A stretch of 29,383 bases of DNA from contig JAQEDR010000025.1 of the NCBI GenBank assembly GCA_027669155.1, positions 1 to 29,383 of the forward strand. Reading direction: 5' to 3'. The DNA is from Peptoniphilaceae bacterium AM52-5BH (GTDB lineage Bacteria > Bacillota > Clostridia > Tissierellales > Peptoniphilaceae). Shown here piece after piece: positions 24,653 to 29,383 of this stretch. Every line of letters begins with the position of its first letter. The first letter of the stretch is position 1. The position numbers were made by a program, and so were the translations under genes. The notes below the pieces were generated by a model. That model saw only the letters and a program-made list of their open reading frames with translations, searched no databases and had not been told where the DNA came from.

Positions 24653-24684
24653 ATAAATAACAAAGAGAAGAAGGGAGGGTACTT

Positions 24685-25113
24685 ATGAAAGAAGTTCACA
24701 TATTAGATACTTTAGAAGAGGTAAATATAGTAAGTGATCCCATAAGGCTTAAAATTATTATGACTTTAGGAGCCACGCCTAAGACCGCCCAGGACTTGTC
24801 GGATGCCCTAGGAGTTAGCAGGTCCAAGATCCACTACCACCTTAAAATACTAGAACAAAATGGAATTGTCGAGGTAGTAGATACAGAGCTAATAAATGGG
24901 ATTACCCAAAAATATTTCCTACCAGTAGCCAAGGCCTTTATACCAAATAGCGAAATATTTAATAACAATTTGGAAGAAAAGCAATTCACCTTCAAAATCC
25001 CTAAGAAATCTTACGAGTCTTTCGAAAAAGACTTAAATGAATTAATAGAAAAATACAGGGAGGATGATGGAGATAGTGAAAGCCTCCAAGTACAAATCTA
25101 TAAATTATCTTAA
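24685..25113 (+). CDS. ArsR-type winged-helix transcriptional regulator
   Basis: The 142-residue protein has an ArsR/HTH_20 winged helix at about 8-80: SDPIRLKIIMTLGATPKTAQ, then DLSDALGVSRSKIHYHLKIL as the recognition helix and a wing ending GITQKYF. The C-terminal 60 residues form a small effector or dimer region with no metal-binding Cys/His cluster, so it is unlikely to be a metal sensor. GGGAGGG precedes the ATG. It is followed by a repeated hairpin segment and an MFS exporter. Drug- or metabolite-responsive repression of that exporter is a reasonable inference. Confidence 0.88.
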   Translation: MKEVHILDTLEEVNIVSDPIRLKIIMTLGATPKTAQDLSDALGVSRSKIHYHLKILEQNGIVEVVDTELINGITQKYFLPVAKAFIPNSEIFNNNLEEKQFTFKIPKKSYESFEKDLNELIEKYREDDGDSESLQVQIYKLS

Positions 25114-25177
25114 AACCAGTAAGTAGAGGCTTGCTGGTAAAAAAATACACAACTGTCAATAAAAATTAAACGTTAAA
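25090..25177 (+). repeat. Direct repeat copy A (end of ArsR-type gene, hairpin and ACGTTAA site)
   Basis: The segment starts at GTACAAATCTATAAATTATC in the last codons of the regulator gene. It continues through a nine-base-pair hairpin (CCAGTAAGT... at 25116-25137), an A7 run and ACAACTGTCAA, and ends at AACGTTAAA. It recurs at 25281-25366 with few changes. Confidence 0.85.
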
Positions 25178-25303
25178 GATTATAATGCCTGTGATGAATA
25201 ATTCAGAATTATATAAATTTAATCATAAGATTTATTTACTGAATTATTAAAAAATAAAGGAAGATATATCAGTCAAGTAAGTACAATTCTATAAATATCT
25301 TAA
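25166..25303 (+). pseudogene. Probable deleted duplicate of the ArsR-type gene
   Basis: This stretch begins with an ACGTTAA site and ends with a degenerate copy of the regulator's last eight codons and stop (GTACAATTCTATAAATATC then TAA), one base shorter and out of frame. There is no ORF between. The 3' similarity is clear. Similarity of the 5' part to the regulator's promoter is weak once the operator core and an ATAAAT stretch are excluded. It also contains TATAAT at 25181-25186 and an inverted repeat AATAATTCAG/CTGAATTATT (25197-25206, 25239-25248). The best reading is a tandem duplication followed by internal deletion; a mobile cassette boundary is an alternative. Confidence 0.45.
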
Positions 25304-25366
25304 GCCAGTAGGTAGAAGCTTACTGGTAAAAAAATACACAACTGTCAACAAAAACTAAACGTTAAA
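25281..25366 (+). repeat. Direct repeat copy B
   Basis: Second copy of the 86-88 base repeat. Its hairpin (25305-25326) keeps the nine base pairs of copy A although bases differ: a T-G pair becomes T-A and an A-T becomes G-T. The conservation of pairing points to a functional RNA hairpin. It ends at ACGTTAA, 20 bases before the exporter start. Confidence 0.85.
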
Positions 25367-25385
25367 TATAAGGAGAATGTTTAAA

Positions 25386-26603
25386 ATGATTAAAAACAAA
25401 GATTTCTATGTCCTGCTTCTAGGACGACTTATCACAAACTTTGGTGATAGCCTTTATGCTATAGCTTCAACCCTCTTGGTTTACCAGCTGAGTGGGTCTA
25501 CTGTCTATTCAGGTATAACCCTATTTCTAACCTCATCAACAGCCCTTGTTCAATTACTTCTAAGCCCAATCTTGGATAAGATTAATATGAAGAAGTTTTT
25601 GACCCTCTCCCAACTTATCCAAGCTATCTTGATATTGATAATTCCTGCCTTGTATTATTTGGAAAAATTAAATGTCTACCACATTATGGTTCTTATGCCA
25701 ATAATTTCCTTGATTAACCAGCTAGTTTATCCTGGACAGATTTCTCTATTGCCTAAGATCCTTTCAGAAGAAGAGCTTGTAACAGGAAATTCCTTGATGA
25801 CTATGGCCTACCAAGGATCAAATGCCATCTTTGATACCCTAGCAGGTTTTATTATAGCAATCTTTGGCTTTATGACTGCTTTTTATGTTGATAGCGTAAG
25901 TTTTGTCTTGACTGGCCTTTTGTTCTGTCTCTTATCCAAAAAGCTTAGTCATTATAATGAAAGAGAAAATCAAGGAGGGGATTCTGCTATTAAAAATCAC
26001 TTCAAGAGTCTTAAAGAAGGTCTAGATTTATTTAAGGATTCTAGGATTTTTGCCCTAGTCCTTGGAGTTGTTTTTATAAATTTTTCTGCCACATCTATAA
26101 GTGCAGTCTTACCTGCATTTGCTAGAGATGAAATCTTTTATAGCCTGATGCTTGCAGGAATGGGAGCAGGAGTCCTCCTTGGTTCTTTGTTTGCAGGTCT
26201 TCCAAAGCTAAAGGAAGTATCTTTAGGAAAGCTTTATGTTTATGGAATTCTCATAGTTTCCTTAGCCTGGATATCTCTTTCTTACTTTGCTGCAAATATT
26301 AAGATTGCAGTCACCTTATATGCTCTCGGTTGGTTTGTAGTAGGAATAGTTAATGTCTATGCTCAAACCATGGTCCAGATGCTTGCTCCAAGCGAGAAGA
26401 TCGGTTCAGCTATGGGGGCTATGGTAGGTATTTCTACCTTTATGGCACCAGTCGGAGCCTTGGTCGGAGGATTTTTAGGAGAGTATTTATCAAGTTCAAA
26501 AGCGATTCTTATAGGAAGTGCCATAATTCTTTTGGTTGCTATCTACTGGGCTTTGAATAAAAATATTAGGAAGCTTCCGGCCGTAAATTATTTTGTAAAA
26601 TAA
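25386..26603 (+). CDS. MFS transporter, probable efflux protein
   Basis: The 405-residue protein has about 12 hydrophobic segments and the MFS drug-efflux style. It starts with a FYVLLLGRLITNFGDSLYAI helix, has a helix-2/3 loop with SPILDKINMKKFL near 70-82, a central cytoplasmic loop near 185-210, and a second half with GMGAGVLLGSLFAG. This resembles the macrolide/MefA-like MFS_3 group, but the substrate is unknown. The ATG at 25386 has AGGAGA nine bases upstream. An ATG at 25377 in the same frame lies one base from that site and is rejected. An ACGTTAA operator-like site lies in its leader, suggesting control by the ArsR-type protein. Confidence 0.85.
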   Translation: MIKNKDFYVLLLGRLITNFGDSLYAIASTLLVYQLSGSTVYSGITLFLTSSTALVQLLLSPILDKINMKKFLTLSQLIQAILILIIPALYYLEKLNVYHIMVLMPIISLINQLVYPGQISLLPKILSEEELVTGNSLMTMAYQGSNAIFDTLAGFIIAIFGFMTAFYVDSVSFVLTGLLFCLLSKKLSHYNERENQGGDSAIKNHFKSLKEGLDLFKDSRIFALVLGVVFINFSATSISAVLPAFARDEIFYSLMLAGMGAGVLLGSLFAGLPKLKEVSLGKLYVYGILIVSLAWISLSYFAANIKIAVTLYALGWFVVGIVNVYAQTMVQMLAPSEKIGSAMGAMVGISTFMAPVGALVGGFLGEYLSSSKAILIGSAIILLVAIYWALNKNIRKLPAVNYFVK

Positions 26604-26608
26604 AATAA

Positions 26609-26637
26609 ACCCACTAGCTTATAAGAAGTGAGTGGGT
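26609..26637. terminator. Hairpin between convergent MFS and ahpF genes
   Basis: ACCCACT and AGTGGGT pair, with CTT/AAG inside and a small loop. On the minus strand it is followed by TTATTTTATT, and on the plus strand by CTATT. It probably terminates ahpF and less efficiently the exporter gene. Confidence 0.6.
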
Positions 26638-26653
26638 CTATTCCGGGAGTGAT

Positions 26654-28192
26654 TTAGTTTACCATCAAGTAGTTGAAGGCTCCTAGGGCTGCTGTTGCAC
26701 CAGAGCCTGCAGCTATTACAATTTGTTTGAAGGCAGTCTCTGTAGCATCTCCTGCTGCAAAAATACCTTCGACATTGCTTGCGCCATTCTTGTCCGTTAT
26801 TATTTCACCGTGATTATTTAACTGAACTTCACTTTCATTAAGCCATTCTGTATTAGGAACAAGGCCTACTTGGATGAAGCAGCCGTCGATGGCTATTTCC
26901 TTTTCTTCGCCAGAAGCTCTATCAGTGAATTTTAGGCTCTGGACCTTGCCATCTCCATAAAGGCCAGTCGTTTGGGCGTTGGTTATTATTTCTACATTTT
27001 CTAGGCTTCTTAGCTTATCTTGGAGGATTTTGTCTGCCTTAAGCTCTGGGAGAAATTCGATTACTGTAACCTTTTTGGCAAGATTAGCAAGATCAATTGC
27101 AGCTTCCACACCGGAATTGCCGCCTCCAATTACTGCTACTGGCTTATCCTTAAAGAGGGGACCATCACAGTGGGTGCAGTAGGCAACTCCCTTGTTTCTA
27201 AATTCTGTTTCTCCAGGAATTCCTATAAGCCTCCACCTAGCTCCTGTCGCAAGGATAGCTGTTTTTGCTTGTAGGGAAATATCATTATCTAGGCTTATTT
27301 CGATAATTTTTTCTTCGTCATTCCTCTTTATATCTTTTGCCAAAGCTCCTGTCATGATATCCACACCAAGGGCTTGGACTTGATCTTTCATCTGATTCAT
27401 GAAGTCAGGGCCTTCTGTATATTTAAAGCCAGGAATATTTTCTATGGCGAGAGTTTCGTTAACTTGGCCACCAAATTCACTAGCTATAAGCCCTGTCCTA
27501 AGTCCCTTTCTTGCTGCATAAATTGCAGAAGTTGCAGCGGCAGGGCCTCCACCAACTATGAGAACATCGAAGAGATCCTTGTTTTCAAAGTGACTTGTAT
27601 CTTTGGCACTGCCTAAAAGATCTAGGATCTTCTCCATTGATTGCTTGCCGCCTTCAAAGAAGTCTCCATCCTTAAAGATAGCAGGAACGGCGAGGACATC
27701 ACGGCTTTCTGCCAAGTCTTTAAACATACCGCCCTCAATCATGGTGTGGTTAATATTTGGATTTAGAATCGCCATTATATTGAAGGCTTGAACTACATCT
27801 GGGCAATTGTGGCAGGAAAGAGAAACTATAGTTTCAAAATCCATCTTGCCATCAAGAGCTTCTATCCTAGCCTTACTTTTATCATCAAGTTTAGGGCTAA
27901 CTCCTCCCACTTGAAGGAGGGCGAGGGCAAAGGAGGCGAACTCATGGCCTAGAGGAAGGCCTGCAAAGACAATCTCTCCATGGTCGAAGTCTCCTTTTAG
28001 CTCGAAAGAAGGAGTATATTTAAGCTTTTTTTCCTCAACTTTAATTTTATCGGATAGGCTTGCTACGTCATCAATAAAGCCTTTAAGCTTCTTGGAATTT
28101 TCATCATCATCAACAGAAAGCCCAATAACGACTTCTGTTTTTAATAAGTCAAGATATTGGGCTAGCTGGTTCTTTAAATTTTGATCTAACAT
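26654..28192 (-). CDS. ahpF: Alkyl hydroperoxide reductase subunit F (NAD(P)H:peroxiredoxin oxidoreductase)
   Basis: The 512-residue flavoprotein has the AhpF layout. A tandem thioredoxin-fold N-domain (1-200) carries redox CHNC (127-130). A thioredoxin-reductase-like body has the FAD-binding GGGPAA (214-219), the active-site disulphide CTHC (339-342), NAD(P)-binding GGGNSG (356-361) and C-terminal AAGDATE (479-485). It passes electrons from NADH through FAD and the two disulphides to AhpC. The ATG is separated from the ahpC stop by one base, with AGGAAAA inside the ahpC end as the binding site, so the two are coupled. All catalytic Cys are present. Confidence 0.96.
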   Translation of the reverse strand: MLDQNLKNQLAQYLDLLKTEVVIGLSVDDDENSKKLKGFIDDVASLSDKIKVEEKKLKYTPSFELKGDFDHGEIVFAGLPLGHEFASFALALLQVGGVSPKLDDKSKARIEALDGKMDFETIVSLSCHNCPDVVQAFNIMAILNPNINHTMIEGGMFKDLAESRDVLAVPAIFKDGDFFEGGKQSMEKILDLLGSAKDTSHFENKDLFDVLIVGGGPAAATSAIYAARKGLRTGLIASEFGGQVNETLAIENIPGFKYTEGPDFMNQMKDQVQALGVDIMTGALAKDIKRNDEEKIIEISLDNDISLQAKTAILATGARWRLIGIPGETEFRNKGVAYCTHCDGPLFKDKPVAVIGGGNSGVEAAIDLANLAKKVTVIEFLPELKADKILQDKLRSLENVEIITNAQTTGLYGDGKVQSLKFTDRASGEEKEIAIDGCFIQVGLVPNTEWLNESEVQLNNHGEIITDKNGASNVEGIFAAGDATETAFKQIVIAAGSGATAALGAFNYLMVN

Positions 28193-28193
28193 A

Positions 28194-28763
28194 TTAGATT
28201 TTTCCTACAAGGTCAAGTCCTGGAGTAAGGGTATCATCCTCTTCGCTCTCCCACTTAGCAGGGCAAGCTTCGCCTGGGTGAGAAGCAACATACTTAGCTG
28301 CCTTAATCTTGTTGATATTTATATTTGCCTTTCTACCAATTCCGTCTGCATTGATTTCGATAGTTTGGATTACATTTTCAGGATCAACAACAAGAGTTGC
28401 TCTTAAAGCCTTGCCTGAATCGTCAAGTAGGTCGAGTTCTCTAGTAAGGTCTTTGTTTGAATCACCAATCATTGCGTATTCGATCTTACTAATAGCCTCA
28501 CTATTGTCATGCCAAGCCTTGTGAACGAAGTGGGTATCTACAGATACTGAGTATACTTCAGCCCCAAGTTCCTTTAATTCTTTATATGATTCTTGCATAT
28601 CTTCAAGTTCTGTCGGACATACAAAAGTAAAATCTGCTGGATAAAAAATTAGGACAGTCCACTTATCTAGGAGGTCCTTATCAGTAACGGTAACAAATTC
28701 TTCCTTAGATGGATCGTAAGCATCTAAACTAAACTCTGGTAATTTTCTTCCTATAAAAGCCAT
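28194..28763 (-). CDS. ahpC: Peroxiredoxin AhpC
   Basis: The 189-residue typical 2-Cys peroxiredoxin has the peroxidatic Cys49 in DFTFVCPTE and the resolving Cys167 in GEACPAKW. It reduces H2O2, organic peroxides and peroxynitrite and is recycled by AhpF. The ATG at 28763 has AAGGAG seven bases upstream. A frame extending to 28796 adds 11 residues without a binding site and is rejected. It is the first gene of ahpCF, behind a promoter overlapped by Fur-family boxes, fitting oxidative-stress induction in an anaerobe exposed to air. Confidence 0.96.
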   Translation of the reverse strand: MAFIGRKLPEFSLDAYDPSKEEFVTVTDKDLLDKWTVLIFYPADFTFVCPTELEDMQESYKELKELGAEVYSVSVDTHFVHKAWHDNSEAISKIEYAMIGDSNKDLTRELDLLDDSGKALRATLVVDPENVIQTIEINADGIGRKANININKIKAAKYVASHPGEACPAKWESEEDDTLTPGLDLVGKI

Positions 28764-28812
28764 ATATATTCTCCTTAGTTTGTATTTAGAGGTCAAAAGA
28801 TTAAAATAATTA

Positions 28813-28827
28813 TAATAATCATTATCA
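28813..28827. promoter_or_regulatory. Fur-family (PerR/Fur) box 1
   Basis: TAATAATCATTATCA matches the PerR consensus TTATAATNATTATAA at 13 of 15 positions. The 19 bases 28808-28826 match the classical Fur box at 16 of 19. It lies just downstream of the ahpC transcription start. Confidence 0.65.
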
Positions 28828-28841
28828 CTCTTCTTGATATA

Positions 28842-28869
28842 ATTATAATCATTCTAAATTAAAAGTCAA
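28842..28869 (-). promoter_or_regulatory. ahpCF promoter
   Basis: On the minus strand TTGACT (28869-28864) and TATAAT (28847-28842) are 16 bases apart. The start of ahpC lies about 80 bases downstream. Confidence 0.75.
28843..28857. promoter_or_regulatory. PerR-like box 2 overlapping the ahpCF -10
   Basis: TTATAATCATTCTAA matches TTATAATNATTATAA at 14 of 15 positions. It covers the -10 and part of the spacer, so a bound repressor would block polymerase. PerR is favoured over Fur because the target is ahpCF. Confidence 0.75.
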
Positions 28870-29115
28870 ACTAAATCCTTAAATTTTTAGAAAATCACCA
28901 GACCAAATATATTTTGACTTTAGATAAAGTATGATAATTCCTTCTATTCTAGGCAAAGTACATCCTTATCTACAATAATTAAAGGTATCTTAATGAATTA
29001 CTTGATTTCAAACTCACGATTTCATGTGATAAGATAAGTTTATTAAGTTTTTGATATTTTAAATATGTATTTTGCACATTTAATATTGCTCAATACATAT
29101 AACATATAAAAAACC
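28870..29115. other. AT-rich intergenic region without a recognisable gene
   Basis: Between the ahpCF promoter and the small-peptide promoter I see no ORF with a binding site and no RNA gene. The only structure is an inverted repeat, ATATGTATT (29063-29071) and AATACATAT (29092-29100), with 20 bases between. In DNA this AT-rich it may be chance. Confidence 0.4.
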
Positions 29116-29143
29116 ACTATAAATATCTAATTTATAGTATAAT
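29116..29143 (+). promoter_or_regulatory. Promoter with a perfect 9-bp inverted repeat in the spacer
   Basis: ACTATAAAT (29116-29124) and ATTTATAGT (29130-29138) are perfect inverted repeats five bases apart. The right arm runs into TATAAT (29138-29143). No good -35 is seen. The placement is what an operator would show. Confidence 0.5.
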
Positions 29144-29190
29144 ATGTGAGTTACTATCCCTAGACTGGTAACAGGAAGGGGATGTCCGAA

Positions 29191-29298
29191 ATGATAGATC
29201 CTTGTCAGGGTCTACTCTATTCTTTAATTGTTGCTATCATGGCAAATGTAATTAGTCACTATATTTGTAAATGGTTAGATAGTAATGAAGATGAATAG
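29191..29298 (+). CDS. 35-residue membrane peptide, possible type I toxin-like
   Basis: The ORF reads from ATG at 29191 to TAG at 29298. AAGGGG lies nine bases upstream of the ATG. The peptide has one hydrophobic helix (about 9-22, LYSLIVAIMANVIS), then HYICKWLD and an acidic tail (SNEDE). Short Firmicute peptides with a single helix and a (H/Y)YICKWLD ending are familiar as unannotated small proteins, and their size and shape resemble type I toxins. It has its own promoter and a strong terminator. I see no clear antisense RNA, so the toxin idea is only a hypothesis. Confidence 0.55.
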   Translation: MIDPCQGLLYSLIVAIMANVISHYICKWLDSNEDE

Positions 29299-29337
29299 TA
29301 ACTAGCCAAAAAAAAGACTGGAGCGGCAACTGACCTG

Positions 29338-29373
29338 AACCCCAAAATCCGGAATACGGATGGAGGGGTTTTT
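29338..29373 (+). terminator. Strong two-part terminator after the small peptide gene
   Basis: AACCCC pairs with GGGGTT and, inside, ATCCG pairs with CGGAT around GAATA. Five Ts follow. It ends a transcript that starts near 29150. Confidence 0.9.
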
Positions 29374-29383
29374 AGTACCATAA

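Noticed and set aside
25197..25248. Inverted repeat AATAATTCAG/CTGAATTATT as ends of a miniature transposon
   Set aside because: The arms are only 10 bases, enclose 32 bases and show no target-site duplication. A chance AT-rich hairpin is as likely.
26979..27791. Several plus-strand open frames opposite ahpF
   Set aside because: They overlap each other in different frames, have no ribosome binding sites and mirror the conserved ahpF coding sequence.
29063..29100. ATATGTATT/AATACATAT as a terminator or operator
   Set aside because: It has no T-run and no adjacent gene end, and such repeats are expected by chance in DNA this AT-rich.

Overview
The window is low-GC, AT-rich DNA with strong AGGAGG-type ribosome binding sites, compact operons and fermentative amino-acid metabolism. 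Together these suggest an anaerobic Gram-positive coccus of the Peptoniphilaceae type (for example Anaerococcus). That assignment is an inference from gene content and protein style. No rRNA, tRNA, CRISPR array, phage module or transposase is visible.

Layout: (1) 1-1370 holds three small genes: a two-helix membrane protein (-), an unknown 95-residue protein (+) and a DUF1232/YkvA protein (-). (2) 1540-11534 is a cluster for ornithine/citrulline/carbamoyl-phosphate metabolism. It has a tandem pair of TIGR00300/ornithine-cyclodeaminase-like genes, a divergent AraC-type regulator with two tandem HTH domains, and a run of AGCS amino-acid symporter, carbamate kinase, a ClpC-like AAA+ unfoldase and ornithine carbamoyltransferase. 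The symporter gene has a long structured leader. (3) 11561-15150 has a DUF4236 membrane protein, then a translationally coupled DUF6110 protein and P1B-type metal ATPase. (4) 15146-20548 is a complete deoxyribonucleoside catabolic unit: a divergent DeoR-type regulator, then deoC, deoB, a CNT nucleoside transporter and pyrimidine-nucleoside phosphorylase. (5) 20599-21609 is a lone second carbamoyltransferase whose ornithine-contacting residues are replaced. (6) 21644-24594 is a T-box-controlled TrpXYZ-like ABC importer. (7) 24607-26637 has an ArsR-type regulator, a partial duplicate of its 3' end, and an MFS exporter; ACGTTAA-containing sites recur through it. (8) 26654-28869 is ahpC-ahpF on the minus strand under two Fur-family (PerR-like) boxes. 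(9) 29116-29373 is a 35-residue membrane peptide gene with an operator-like promoter and a strong terminator.

How the genes may work together: OTC run backwards with carbamate kinase would turn citrulline into ornithine, ATP, ammonia and CO2. The cyclodeaminase-like enzyme could carry ornithine on to proline plus ammonia, and proline is a Stickland electron acceptor. No arginine deiminase lies in the window. The parts most worth a second look are the motif-poor cyclodeaminase paralogue, the non-canonical carbamoyltransferase, the Clp ATPase that lacks its ClpP-docking loop inside an arc-type operon, the structured symporter leader, the T-box with no evident Trp specifier, and the small membrane-peptide locus.
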